From Desulfobacterales bacterium (GTDB taxonomy: Bacteria; Desulfobacterota; Desulfobacteria; Desulfobacterales; SURF-7), in NCBI GenBank assembly GCA_028277765.1, contig JANQFQ010000029.1:1-35551 (forward strand): 35,551 nt of DNA. Direction: 5' to 3'. Position numbers and translations under genes: made by a program. Of this stretch, positions 8,058-16,480 are shown one piece after another; the stretch's first letter is position 1, and each line of letters begins with the position of its first letter. The notes beneath the pieces are model-generated. The model made no database searches, was not told the origin of the DNA, and was given only the letters and a program-made list of their open reading frames with translations.

Positions 8058-8169
8058 GTTTTTCTCCTGATTTTTATATAATTACCATAAATATTTTACT
8101 CGCTATTTTGTCAAACCTGATCACCTTATCCAAACAGTCCTCTCCTCCATGTAACAGATCCATAGGTGT

Positions 8170-8739
8170 TTACCATTTTATCCGTTCTCTTTCCAGATTT
8201 ATTTTTTTTAGCGGCTGTATGCTTTTCATGGTGTTTTTTGACCTGACTGCCAGCCTCTGGTACAGACTGGTGCCAAACGATTTTATTTCTATTTCATCTT
8301 CACTCAGATCTTTGACGACTTTAGCGGGGACACCGGCCACAAGCACATTTCCCGGCACTTTAAATTTAGATGCTACAAACGACATGGCCCCCACAAACGC
8401 GTTTTCCCCAACAACAGCACCATCTAATACAACAGCGCGTATACCGATCATGGCATTCTTTTTTATCAGACAGCCATGCAGTACTGCCCCATGGCCCACA
8501 TGAACATTCTCTTCAACAGCCGCGTCCTGACCAGGGAAAGAGTGAATCACGCATGTGTCCTGAATGTTGCTCCCTTTTCCAATAGTAATCCGCCCAAAAT
8601 CTCCTCGCAGACACGCACTTGGTCCTATATAACACTCAGGGCCAATGATAACATCACCGATGATAACCGCATCTGGATGTACAAAAGAAGAAGTGTCGAT
8701 TACCGGTATTACACCTTCAAATTCATACACGTTGGTCAT
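8170..8739 (-). CDS. Gamma-carbonic-anhydrase-like hexapeptide-repeat protein
   Basis: This 189-residue protein has left-handed beta-helix hexapeptide repeats (IIGDVIIGPECYIG and following) of the YrdA/PaaY/CaiE group. The three metal-ligand histidines typical of gamma-class carbonic anhydrases are visible in VIHSF and HVGHGAVLHG. The C-terminal helix (about residues 155-189) is longer than in YrdA and closer to the CaiE/PaaY type. These enzymes bind zinc or iron; some hydrate CO2, while PaaY hydrolyses thioesters, so the substrate is open. The gene stands alone on the minus strand, with an AAGG-type ribosome site before ATG 8739. Confidence 0.85.
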   Translation of the reverse strand: MTNVYEFEGVIPVIDTSSFVHPDAVIIGDVIIGPECYIGPSACLRGDFGRITIGKGSNIQDTCVIHSFPGQDAAVEENVHVGHGAVLHGCLIKKNAMIGIRAVVLDGAVVGENAFVGAMSFVASKFKVPGNVLVAGVPAKVVKDLSEDEIEIKSFGTSLYQRLAVRSKNTMKSIQPLKKINLERERIKW

Positions 8740-8760
8740 ATTGAAATACCTTATTCTTTT

Positions 8761-8804
8761 TTGTTAGTTGGTTTTATTGGTCCAATTGGTTTTGAAGATG
8801 ATGT
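8761..8804 (+). repeat. ATTGGT-type dispersed repeat, left of the ankyrin gene
   Basis: The stretch reads TTGTTAGTTGGTTTTATTGG, then TCCAATTGGTTTTGAAGATG, with ATG after it. A near copy in inverted orientation lies on the other side of the ankyrin gene (10574-10628), and a shorter copy lies at 19308-19330. Confidence 0.6.
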
Positions 8805-8842
8805 CATCTGGATGCTAGATTCTGGATACTAGATGCTAGATG
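8800..8842 (+). repeat. Tandem GGATGCTAGATT-type short repeats
   Basis: Units CTGGATGCTAGATT, CTGGATACTAGATG and CTAGATG follow one another directly. It lies between the hexapeptide-repeat gene and the 3' end of the ankyrin gene. Confidence 0.55.
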
Positions 8843-8851
8843 ATTTAATCC

Positions 8852-10498
8852 TTAACTCTTCTCTCCCTTCAGGAACTCAACCATCTCCGGACATCGCCAT
8901 TTTTCTGCTGTTTTAATCAGCGACTGGAGTCTTTTCCAGTGTAGACCTCTCTTTTTTTCCGCTTTAAGCAGGACCAGGATAACATCAAACATGGTATCAG
9001 CTTCCCGGCAATCCGGCTGCCAAGTTCTCCGGTCCTCGTAGGGATGCGCCTGTCTCCTTCCCACTGCAATGGTCAGGGGCACCTTGTTTTTTTTATCCTT
9101 CTTAGACACGTCTGCCCCGGCTTCAATAAGGATCTGGGCGGTTTCAGCATGACCATCATATGCTGTGTGAAAAAGAGCGGTCCACCCATCATTGTCTTCA
9201 GCATCCACAAGTGCATGATGGTCTAAAAGTATCTTTACGGCTTCTACACATTTAGAATCTTTTTTCCAATAGCTCCGGGTTGATGCTGCCTGGATCAATG
9301 GTGTGTGGCCCAGATCATTATGAATGTCCGCAACAGCGTTATTCTCCATCAAAGCCGCAATTGCTTCACAATTCGCCTTTCCCGCGGCAAAATGCAGGGC
9401 TGTCTGATGGCGGTTGTCCTTCACTGAAACATCAGCCCCATGTGAAATCAGAAGCCGCACCATCTCTCCGCTGCCGGATTTGGCGGCGCACATCAAGGGT
9501 GTCTCTCCGAACTCTCTGTCCCTGTAATTGACATCAGGTCTTTTTTCCTCCATTAAAAACTTAACCACCTCTAACTGTCCGGCATCTGTGGCCGCTTGCA
9601 GGGCTGATCTACCAATTTTATCCGGTGATTCCACAGGAGCGTCAGCCTTAAGCAGCATCTTGATCACATCAAGCTGGCCCCTGATAACAGCCCCGGAAAT
9701 CACGCTGCGGTCATTATACCCCCTCACATCGGTTTTTGCGCCCCGTTCAAGAAACAGTCGGATCAAGTCCGGCTTTTCCTTGTTGGCCCACCAGAGTGCG
9801 GTGTTGCCGCCCTGGTCAGTAGCATTAATATCCGCTCCCCTGTCAAGGAGAAGAGTCACCACATTAATGTGCCCGTAAACCGCAGCATGCATCAGCGCCC
9901 GTTTACCATATAAGTCTAATGCTTCTATGTCTGCGCCCTTATCGATGAGTTCCTGTACAAGTTCCACATCGCCCAATTCTGCGGCATACATCAAGGGAGA
10001 GTAATGCTGTCCATAATCTGAATACGTGTTCGGGTCTGCGCCATTTTCCACTAGCTGGCGCATGGTTTCAGCAGAGCCTCTGGCACCAGCTTCAATAAGG
10101 GGTGGAGGACCTTTTTGAGGTCGGACATTAGGATCAGCACCAGCTTGAAGCAGAGCAAGGGCTGCTTCTGGGCGGCGGGCATAAGCTGCCTCACACAAAG
10201 GTGTTCGGCCGAGACTGCTCCGCTGATTCGGATCGGCACCCATCTGGAGCAGTAGGCTTACCAGAGATGGGTCGCCACCCATTGCCGCGTCATGTATCGG
10301 TTCTGCACCTTCTTCATCAGGGGTTTGCCAGTCCACCCCTGAATCAATCAACCGTTGGGCCAGCTTTGCGTTAGCGGTAATTAACGCGTACCTGAACACG
10401 GCCACCCGCTCCTCACTGCTACCGGTTTCCGACGCATCTACCGGTTTTGAATACGAATAATCGATATATAAAAGCTTGTCACTTCTGTTCCGGAGCAT
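8852..10498 (-). CDS. Ankyrin-repeat protein, about 14 repeats
   Basis: This 548-residue protein consists almost entirely of ankyrin repeats from about residue 28 to 515, each with the pattern G-x-T-x-L-x-x-A-A and LL-x-x-GAD. I count about 14 units; units 12 and 14 carry extra loops (RSYWKKDSKC and AHPYEDRRTW). There is no signal peptide or membrane helix, so a cytoplasmic scaffold or binding role is likely; the partner is unknown. The start ATG at 10498 has no strong ribosome site, and the first 28 residues lack repeat character. The gene stands alone and is flanked by inverted copies of the same short dispersed repeat, which might mark it as a mobile or recombined cassette. Confidence 0.85.
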   Translation of the reverse strand: MLRNRSDKLLYIDYSYSKPVDASETGSSEERVAVFRYALITANAKLAQRLIDSGVDWQTPDEEGAEPIHDAAMGGDPSLVSLLLQMGADPNQRSSLGRTPLCEAAYARRPEAALALLQAGADPNVRPQKGPPPLIEAGARGSAETMRQLVENGADPNTYSDYGQHYSPLMYAAELGDVELVQELIDKGADIEALDLYGKRALMHAAVYGHINVVTLLLDRGADINATDQGGNTALWWANKEKPDLIRLFLERGAKTDVRGYNDRSVISGAVIRGQLDVIKMLLKADAPVESPDKIGRSALQAATDAGQLEVVKFLMEEKRPDVNYRDREFGETPLMCAAKSGSGEMVRLLISHGADVSVKDNRHQTALHFAAGKANCEAIAALMENNAVADIHNDLGHTPLIQAASTRSYWKKDSKCVEAVKILLDHHALVDAEDNDGWTALFHTAYDGHAETAQILIEAGADVSKKDKKNKVPLTIAVGRRQAHPYEDRRTWQPDCREADTMFDVILVLLKAEKKRGLHWKRLQSLIKTAEKWRCPEMVEFLKGEKS

Positions 10499-10573
10499 TA
10501 CTATGACTCAAAAGCTTGGGATAAATAATTGAATGGGCGATTCAGGAACCGCCTGATATATTATTTAAAATGG

Positions 10574-10628
10574 TAAACATCATTATCAAAACCAATTAGA
10601 CCAACAAACCAATAGAACCAACAAAACC
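10574..10628 (-). repeat. ATTGGT-type dispersed repeat, right of the ankyrin gene
   Basis: Read on the minus strand it gives GGTTTTGTTGGTTCTATTGG, then TTTGTTGGTC and TAATTGGTTTTGATAATGATG. This matches 8761-8804 with a small insertion, in inverted orientation. Confidence 0.6.
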
Positions 10629-10634
10629 GCTTTA

Positions 10635-11483
10635 TCATGTAATATACTTACCTGACCAACCGTTTTCTTTGCACCACTTGAAGAAAAGAAGTCTGGACAT
10701 CAAATTGGTTGAACTTTCGTTGGAAGTAACTGAGGATGTTTTTTTTGATTCCTTGCTCCTGACGATTTCAAGTGCTTCTTTATTATTGACAAAGGTTTGC
10801 TCAAGGGCAATAGAGTTTTCTAACATTACACGATTGATTGGCTGTTTAAATGTTCTTTCAAGCTCATCTCTTACGATATTAAAATTCAAAAGAACGGTCA
10901 TCTCTTTTGAACTGCCGAGAAAAGAGTAATCTAAATTATTTTCATTTAAATATATTGGAACCAGTTTGTTTTTTATATACACCATAATAACTCTATTTGT
11001 TTTCATGCCACTTGAAGATAAAGGATTTTTCTTTAAAAAACGTGATTTTTTTTCGATATCTCCATCACGTTTATCAGCTAAGCTTTTCCCCTGAATGTTC
11101 GTTCTATAGAGCCCTTCAAGCAGCAACAATTCTTTTCCTGTTTCAACGGCAATATGTTTTTTGTTCTTATCAAAAAATCGAATTTTTTTCTCCTCGAACT
11201 GACAGGAGGTCACTGAAAAAGGTTTAAAAGGTTCGTTTAAAAATTTTTCGTGTACAACCATAAAATTAATCCCTGACGACTCCAGGGCGTCTCTAAGCTT
11301 GCCTGATATTTCATCTTGTTTACAGGTGCAGAGATTCTGAGGCAGGGAGGACCTTAATTTTGTCTGAATTGTATATGGTTCCAATTCAGTAATAGCAGAA
11401 AGCTGGCTGACCCCTTCTTTGCTGATCTGTGATCCGGGGAGCAGTACAAAAAAACTGTCATACGAAGATGTTTTTTTTATCAT
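10635..11483 (-). CDS. Hypothetical protein at the end of the nickel operon
   Basis: This 282-residue soluble protein begins 23 bases after the nikO stop on the same strand, so it is probably the last gene of the nickel transport operon. The first 60 residues (FFVLLPGSQISKEGVSQL, then a two-cysteine CTC) may form a small alpha-beta domain. The middle is rich in Lys and the C-terminal third is helical with long polar stretches (KESKKTSSVTSNESS). No signal peptide, membrane helix or metal-binding cluster is obvious. I do not recognise the family. Position alone suggests a link to nickel use. Confidence 0.6.
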   Translation of the reverse strand: MIKKTSSYDSFFVLLPGSQISKEGVSQLSAITELEPYTIQTKLRSSLPQNLCTCKQDEISGKLRDALESSGINFMVVHEKFLNEPFKPFSVTSCQFEEKKIRFFDKNKKHIAVETGKELLLLEGLYRTNIQGKSLADKRDGDIEKKSRFLKKNPLSSSGMKTNRVIMVYIKNKLVPIYLNENNLDYSFLGSSKEMTVLLNFNIVRDELERTFKQPINRVMLENSIALEQTFVNNKEALEIVRSKESKKTSSVTSNESSTNLMSRLLFFKWCKENGWSGKYIT

Positions 11484-11506
11484 TTTTGTTCCGCTTCCAA
11501 TTATAG

Positions 11507-12238
11507 TTAATCATGTTTATGGGCTGTATCTCCCATGGAATGCTTATGATAGTGAGTATGAAGCGTTTCTGTGCCGCCATCATATTCTATCCGGCCATTA
11601 TGCATACTGTAAATACGGTTGGTTGTTTGGGCCAAAAAGTCATATTCATGTGAAACAATGATAAAGCTGATATCAAGCCCATTAAGTATATTCGTTATAT
11701 GTTCTGTAGTGTCATTGTCAAGCCCAGATATGGGTTCGTCAAGAAGAAGCAGTTTCGGCTCCATAACCAATATGGTGGCCAGTGATACCAGTTTCTTCTC
11801 ACCGCCCGAAAGCATGTGTGTTAAACGATCTTCAAATCCCGAGAGATTCAGACGCTTTAATGTGACCATAGACATTTCAAGCGCCTCTTCCGGTGATTTG
11901 CCAAGATTCAGGGGGCCAAAACTCACATCTTCAAGAACGGTTGGAGAAAAAAGCTGATCATCAGCATTCTGAAAAAGAAATCCAATCCTTTGCCGAGCTG
12001 TATAAAAATCGTCTTCTGTTTTGACTGCTTGTCCAAACAGTTCAAGGTTGCCTGAAAAAGGATTTAAAAGTCCTGTAATAAGCTGAAGGAGCGTTGACTT
12101 GCCACTGCCGTTGTGGCCGATAAGCCCAACCCTTTCGCCTTCATGAAGTTTAAAGTTCAGATCCTTAAGCACCTCCTGCCCGCCTGGATAGCTGAACGAT
12201 ATTCCGTTAAGATAAAGAATTATATCCCGGTTTTCCAT
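11507..12238 (-). CDS. nikO: Nickel/cobalt ECF transporter ATPase NikO (CbiO)
   Basis: The start is taken at ATG 12236-12238, with GGAG 10 bases upstream; an upstream in-frame ATG at 12286 would lie deep inside nikQ. The 243-residue protein has Walker A GHNGSGKST, the signature LSGGEKK, Walker B LLLLDEP and the switch histidine in IIVSHEYD. It is the single ATPase of a group I energy-coupling factor transporter and drives metal uptake with NikM and NikQ. It overlaps the 3' end of nikQ by 19 bases, which implies translational coupling. The tail is His-rich (HTHYHKHSMGDTAHKH), which may bind metal. Nickel rather than cobalt is inferred from the neighbouring nikK and nikL types. Confidence 0.9.
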   Translation of the reverse strand: MENRDIILYLNGISFSYPGGQEVLKDLNFKLHEGERVGLIGHNGSGKSTLLQLITGLLNPFSGNLELFGQAVKTEDDFYTARQRIGFLFQNADDQLFSPTVLEDVSFGPLNLGKSPEEALEMSMVTLKRLNLSGFEDRLTHMLSGGEKKLVSLATILVMEPKLLLLDEPISGLDNDTTEHITNILNGLDISFIIVSHEYDFLAQTTNRIYSMHNGRIEYDGGTETLHTHYHKHSMGDTAHKHD

Positions 12239-12978
12239 TCCATTATCTCCAGTCCTATGATAATAATAACCATGAAGACAGCCCATGCTGTATCTACTAA
12301 TGAAAACCTGAGCCGGTGAAGAGAATAAAATTTACCATTAAATCCCCTGCAGCGCATGGCTTTTTGTATACTTTCCGCTCTTGCTGACGCCCTGACAAAG
12401 ATCATTCCTGCCAGATATGCGAATGTCCTGTAAGTATAGAGGCTTGTTTTCGGTCTAAAACACCTGACCTTTGCCGCCATGAGAAGACGGTTGTATTCCT
12501 GTTCAATGACAAACATGTATCTATAGGTAAGCATTAAAAGGTGAATTAGTTTTCCCGGAACACGGAGGGAATACAGCGCGCGCCCAATTGTTGAGGCTGG
12601 TTCGGTTGCTGCCATTGAAATAAAAACCAGTATGATGGCGTTTGCCTTGATCATAATGCGGACACATAACATTATCCCCTGTTCTGAGGCTGACAAGTTG
12701 AGGATGCTGATATATGGATCACCTTTAAAGGTAAAAGGAACAATCACCCAGAACAGGAGCATCATACTATTGACTGCCGCTAACCTTTTAATGAGTTCAC
12801 GGGTATTCGGCTTTGAAAACAGTGTAAGGATGAGAGCAATGATAATGCTAGCTATAAGAGCTGGAAAACCAGATGCCACGGCAATAACAACAGAATAGAC
12901 CGCTGCAAAGACAATTTTAAGCCTAGCATCAATGCGGTGTATCGGTGTGTTTCCGTAAGCAAATGGTTCCTGAATCAT
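12220..12978 (-). CDS. nikQ: ECF transporter transmembrane component NikQ (CbiQ)
   Basis: This 252-residue integral membrane protein has about five to six helices and the coupling-helix motif of EcfT proteins, ASARAESIQKAMRCRGF (about residues 200-216), which contacts the ATPase. The N-terminus HRIDARLKI is typical of CbiQ. It forms the permease scaffold that links NikO to the substrate-binding NikM. It starts 8 bases after the nikL stop and overlaps nikO. Confidence 0.9.
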   Translation of the reverse strand: MIQEPFAYGNTPIHRIDARLKIVFAAVYSVVIAVASGFPALIASIIIALILTLFSKPNTRELIKRLAAVNSMMLLFWVIVPFTFKGDPYISILNLSASEQGIMLCVRIMIKANAIILVFISMAATEPASTIGRALYSLRVPGKLIHLLMLTYRYMFVIEQEYNRLLMAAKVRCFRPKTSLYTYRTFAYLAGMIFVRASARAESIQKAMRCRGFNGKFYSLHRLRFSLVDTAWAVFMVIIIIGLEIMEWKTGI

Positions 12979-12986
12979 AATCCGGT

Positions 12987-13559
12987 TTAATCCTTTGTTT
13001 TTCTCCTGAAATTAAAATACGCGGCAATACCAACAAGGCCGATAATATAACCGATACCACCTAAAATGTCCCTTAATGATGGCTCTCCTTCAGCATCCGC
13101 CTCAAGCTTCCTGATTCTCTCTTTCAGCGGTTTTATTTCTTTGGCTAAAATAGCACGTACAGTCTCTTCACAGTCAGTATGTATTTCACTTCTGTCAGTG
13201 GCTGGGTCAAAAGCCTCTTCCCTGTTATCTTTTTCCCAAACATTGAGATGCATATCTTCTGAATCAAATACCCACTCAGCCTGATGCCCCATACCATCGT
13301 CAAGGACAATTTTTGAAACAGGGCTGTCCGGCATTTTAAATGAGAATTTGCCTGCTTTATCAGTTTCTCCTTCTATAAGGAGATTCTTTTTTACATCATA
13401 AGCTGAAATGTTTCCATTTTTTACTGGCTTACCAGCGCTGAATCTACTCTCTGTATAAACCGTATCCCCTTCTATATCAGCAAAAATATATACCCTGTGA
13501 GCATACGCGTCACCAGTTATAAGAACAAGAAACATCAGAATAGTATAAACCTGTTTCAC
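12987..13559 (-). CDS. nikL: Nickel transporter accessory protein NikL (CbiL-type)
   Basis: The start is placed at GTG 13557-13559, preceded by GAAAGGGATGAA, because this gives a proper signal peptide (MKQVYTILMFLVLITGDAYA). The longer frame to 13613 would add 18 residues that do not fit. The 190-residue product has an extracytoplasmic domain resembling carboxypeptidase-regulatory or DUF4198 folds (GKPVKNGNISAYD), a charged coil, and a C-terminal helix with SLRDILGGIGYIIGLVGIAAY, the hallmark of the NikL/CbiL accessory subunit. NikL replaces NikN in the NikKMLQO type, where it supports metal uptake by NikM. Gap to nikM is 105 bases and to nikQ is 8. Confidence 0.85.
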   Translation of the reverse strand: MKQVYTILMFLVLITGDAYAHRVYIFADIEGDTVYTESRFSAGKPVKNGNISAYDVKKNLLIEGETDKAGKFSFKMPDSPVSKIVLDDGMGHQAEWVFDSEDMHLNVWEKDNREEAFDPATDRSEIHTDCEETVRAILAKEIKPLKERIRKLEADAEGEPSLRDILGGIGYIIGLVGIAAYFNFRRKTKD

Positions 13560-13664
13560 TTCATCCCTTTCCAGGCCAGCAAATCGCTGTTCTGAGCTTT
13601 TTTTGAACAACACTACTGTGGGTTAATATTTTACACTGTACCCCTGTGGTGAAAACATATTGAA

Positions 13665-14267
13665 TTATCCAACCGTCATAAAAATTTCCGGCTTAACTTT
13701 TTTAAGAAATGTCACACAAAAAGCGGTTACAAAGCCCTCAATGATCATAACCGGAAAGTAAGCGCCAATAATAATACTTGATAGTACAAAAAAATTTTTT
13801 TCCGTAAACAGTAACGACATCCCCATAAGGATACTGCTGAACAAAACCGATAAAAATCCGCAGGTAAAAGATACAGGAAACAGCCATTGTTTCTTTTTCA
13901 TGGCAAAAAAACGGAATAAATAATAACAGAAAACCGGTGGAAGTGCCATGATTATCATGTTTACACCAAGTGCTGAAATACCGCCATATTGAAATAAAAC
14001 CGCCTGCAAAATCAGGGCTACAAGAATAACCGGAAACGCCCCCCAGCCCAGCAAAATCCCAACTAGCCCGTTTAAGACCAAGTGTACGTTAGCCGGCCCC
14101 AGAGGCACATGGATAAAGGATGCCACAAAAAAAGCAGATGACAGCATGCCTGCCCGCGCAATGTTGTCATAATCCAGCTTTTTGAGGCCGACCATCGTAC
14201 CTGCGACAGCAAGCGCTGCACCAGAAGCAAGCACAGGTCCTGACAATATGCCTTCTGAGATATGCAA
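13665..14267 (-). CDS. nikM: ECF transporter nickel-binding membrane component NikM (CbiM)
   Basis: This 200-residue protein begins MHISEGILSG; in this family the amino terminus and His2 bind the metal ion. HVPLGPANVHLVLNGLVG (about residues 53-70) is the second conserved His block. About six hydrophobic helices are visible. It is the S component that captures Ni(II) or Co(II) and moves it inward with NikQ and NikO. Because nikK and nikL rather than cbiN flank it, nickel is the more likely substrate. The 149-base gap to nikK holds a dispersed repeat. Confidence 0.9.
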   Translation of the reverse strand: MHISEGILSGPVLASGAALAVAGTMVGLKKLDYDNIARAGMLSSAFFVASFIHVPLGPANVHLVLNGLVGILLGWGAFPVILVALILQAVLFQYGGISALGVNMIIMALPPVFCYYLFRFFAMKKKQWLFPVSFTCGFLSVLFSSILMGMSLLFTEKNFFVLSSIIIGAYFPVMIIEGFVTAFCVTFLKKVKPEIFMTVG

Positions 14268-14279
14268 AACTAAAACCTT

Positions 14280-14332
14280 TGAAATTCGAAATCCGAAACA
14301 AATTTAAAATTCAAATGACCAAATGTTCAAAA
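14280..14332 (-). repeat. GAAATTCGAAATCC-type intergenic repeat
   Basis: The stretch GAAATTCGAAATCCGAAAC followed by AAATTCAAATGACCAAATG is a kind of AT-rich short repeat that recurs between genes in many environmental genomes. It separates nikK from nikM. I see no second copy in this window. Confidence 0.4.
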
Positions 14333-14416
14333 CCGATCTGCTATGCGCGATAAACAAAAAATATAAAAACCAAGCTGATAAGTAAGTTCCGCTATACATA
14401 AGACGGTTAATCCTTT

Positions 14417-15196
14417 TCACTTTGTTTTCCAGTCATGAAATCTAACCCAGATGACAGCCCCCTGTTCTACATCTTTTTCTTTGCCTTGATACTTTAATTT
14501 ATAATCCGCTGTTGTCAGCGCGGCAAAACCCCACCATCCAGCATGGGGAACACCATAGGTAAACACGCCATTTTGATCCGCCTTTATCGCCTGTGTAATC
14601 ATATAATCTGTAGGCGCGACAGCTTTTTTGTCTTTATTATAATACTCAACTTCAACCTCGGCAAATGGCACAGGCTTGTTATCTTTGAAGACAACACCCT
14701 GGAAGACATTTCCGGTGTATAGGCCGAACGGTTTTGAAAGCGGCACGATCTCAGTCTTAAGGCCTGCGTTTTTATCCCATCCATCATCAAACCCGAAAGC
14801 TGCCACAACTGTTTTTGTATAATGGATTATAAAACAGTCTTCAGCCGGTTCCCAATACGGCTCAGGTTCCATGCAGAAAACATATATTCCAGGACGTTTA
14901 ATTCTGTAATCCATCGACCATGCTGAATGGTTCATCACTATTGTTGGTTTCAATCCGTCAAGCAAATCCTTTTTTTTACCATTGGCAATAACGGTGAACA
15001 CTTTTGGTTTTACCTGATTCATACCGATACCTTCAAACGGATGTGAAAAAGAGATTGTAAGAAGGATGTTTTTGCTCTCTTTCTGCATGAGCATGGAATC
15101 AGAAGGGATGATCATTCCGTAGTGAGCAACAGCGGATACCGCACTGACCATTAAAATAATGAATACTACTAAAAAAGATCTATTTTTTGTTTTCAT
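14417..15196 (-). CDS. nikK: Periplasmic nickel uptake protein NikK (DUF4198)
   Basis: This 259-residue exported protein has a signal peptide ending near VSAVAHYG. The mature protein starts with the DUF4198 pattern HYGMIIPSD. Other family features are SFSHPFEG, HSAWSMDYRIKRPGIY, the second half KPVPFAEVEVEYYNKDK and HAGWWGFAAL. It is the first gene of the transporter operon. DUF4198 proteins of this kind are the NikK component of nickel ECF systems, thought to bind or deliver metal outside the membrane. A promoter and a structured leader lie upstream. Ribosome site weak (AGGC). Confidence 0.85.
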   Translation of the reverse strand: MKTKNRSFLVVFIILMVSAVSAVAHYGMIIPSDSMLMQKESKNILLTISFSHPFEGIGMNQVKPKVFTVIANGKKKDLLDGLKPTIVMNHSAWSMDYRIKRPGIYVFCMEPEPYWEPAEDCFIIHYTKTVVAAFGFDDGWDKNAGLKTEIVPLSKPFGLYTGNVFQGVVFKDNKPVPFAEVEVEYYNKDKKAVAPTDYMITQAIKADQNGVFTYGVPHAGWWGFAALTTADYKLKYQGKEKDVEQGAVIWVRFHDWKTK

Positions 15197-15212
15197 TATA
15201 GTGCCTGTTCAA

Positions 15213-15306
15213 ACAAAAAACCACGGAGAATTAGCACCTTCGGGCACTATTACCTTCGTGGTTAATTAGGTTCTTCTTATCTTTTTTCCCAACAGGCTTC
15301 AGCCTG
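15213..15306 (-). promoter_or_regulatory. Structured leader of nikK: hairpin plus terminator-like stem
   Basis: In transcript order, CAGGCT-GA-AGCCTG (15293-15306) forms a perfect hairpin. It is followed by a stem of AACCACG with CGTGGTT (15219-15263) that encloses AGTGCC-CGAA-GGTGCT and is followed by T6GT3. The inner stem pairs only in minus-strand RNA (G-U pairs). The terminator-like stem ends about 17 bases before the nikK ATG. It may be an attenuator, or simply a terminator for the upstream PAS-LuxR gene; it does not look like a known NiCo or cobalamin riboswitch. Confidence 0.45.
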
Positions 15307-15317
15307 AATTTCGAAAG

Positions 15318-15346
15318 AGTATATAGAAAAATAATGACTCTGTCAA
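15318..15346 (-). promoter_or_regulatory. Sigma-70-type promoter of the nickel operon
   Basis: On the minus strand TTGACA (15341-15346) and TATACT (15318-15323) are separated by 17 bases. This gives a leader of roughly 110-120 bases before nikK, containing the structures at 15213-15306. Confidence 0.7.
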
Positions 15347-15400
15347 TCGTTACTCTATTTTCTCTCCTAGCTAGTGACCAATTAAACAATTAAAACGCTT

Positions 15401-16309
15401 CTATTTAAATGTCTGAAGCCGGGTTCTTAAGTTCATTTTTTTATTTTTAATCCCGAGTTTCTTTCTTATGTTTAGTCTGTGGGTTTTTATTGTACTTACA
15501 GCGAGGTTTAATAATGATGCAATTTCTTTTGTGGTTTTTCCTTGCTTAATAAGGTTGGTAACCTGAATCTCTGTTGGCGTAAACCTCAGGTATTTTGTTG
15601 AAATTCCGGAAACAAACGGTGATGTTAAATTGTTCAGGTTTGATTCAAGGATACCAAGATAAATTTTTGTCTGATTGTCAAATTTTCTTTTTTTGATTTT
15701 TTCAAGATACGGTATGATCAGTTCCCGGACATTAAAGAGAAGTTCTTCTTTAAACTGCTGCTTACCCTCCTCATTTTTTTTTAACAGGACCTTCAGGGCG
15801 ATGTTTGCTTCCTCTAGTTCAACAGCATGCTGCTGTAACAACTCATCTGCCCGCTTCCGGTCAGAAATATCAACAAAGGTCCCAAGAATAGCTGGTTTCC
15901 CCATGTATTCAATTCGGCTGGCGTACGTTTCAATCCAACGTATTGTTCCGTCTTTACAAATGATACGGTGTACAAAGTTTGGTGTAATGTCAAGCCCCAT
16001 GAGACGATCTTGAAAGCGTTTCCAAACGATATCCCTATCTTCAGGATAAACCATCCCTTTTACTTCTTCAGATGTCAGCGACAATAGTTCATCAACCGTA
16101 TACCCGGTTATTCTTGAAACAGCATTGTTGACAAAACAAAAGCGAAAATCCTGAGTAATTAATACCCCCTGCAGGTTGTGTTCAACCAGCGTCCTGTATT
16201 TTTCTTCACTCTCCCTCAGCTCTTTTTCAACCAGATCATGCTTTGCCACCTTCTCCTTCAGGGACTTTATTTGCTGTTGTAATTTCCGCTCTTTCTCTTT
16301 GGCTGACAA
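15401..16309 (-). CDS. PAS-domain LuxR-type transcription regulator
   Basis: The start is TTG 16307-16309 with TGAGGAA before it. The 302-residue protein has an N-terminal coiled coil (1-35), one PAS domain (about 37-152, ending [13 protein letters not shown]), a linker coil (155-190), and a LuxR/FixJ-type helix-turn-helix at the C-terminal end ([22 protein letters not shown], then [16 protein letters not shown]). No receiver domain is present, so the signal is probably sensed by PAS itself. It lies upstream of the nickel operon on the same strand but is separated from it by its own promoter; regulation of nikK by this protein is possible but not shown. Confidence 0.85.
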   Translation of the reverse strand: MSAKEKERKLQQQIKSLKEKVAKHDLVEKELRESEEKYRTLVEHNLQGVLITQDFRFCFVNNAVSRITGYTVDELLSLTSEEVKGMVYPEDRDIVWKRFQDRLMGLDITPNFVHRIICKDGTIRWIETYASRIEYMGKPAILGTFVDISDRKRADELLQQHAVELEEANIALKVLLKKNEEGKQQFKEELLFNVRELIIPYLEKIKKRKFDNQTKIYLGILESNLNNLTSPFVSGISTKYLRFTPTEIQVTNLIKQGKTTKEIASLLNLAVSTIKTHRLNIRKKLGIKNKKMNLRTRLQTFK

Positions 16310-16442
16310 AATATATTCCTCATGAAATATGTGGTCTATTACAATCCAAATCTATATGCCTCGCGTTGATTTGTCAATAAATAAGAAGGGTTGTATACAT
16401 TCAAGCGGGTGGGCTCACAAGGATGTTCTGCTGCAGAAACAT

Positions 16443-16468
16443 AAAAAGCCCGATGCTGACATCGAGCC
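16443..16468 (-). terminator. Rho-independent terminator after the tRNA-Ser pair
   Basis: In minus-strand RNA GGCUCGAUG-UCAG-CAUCGGGCU is followed by a U-run. It ends the tandem tRNA transcript, 12 bases after the CCA of the second tRNA. Confidence 0.8.
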
Positions 16469-16480
16469 ATTAAAAAAAAC

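Noticed and set aside
15197..15306. Known NiCo or cobalamin riboswitch upstream of nikK
   Set aside because: I find none of the conserved blocks of either class; only hairpins are visible.
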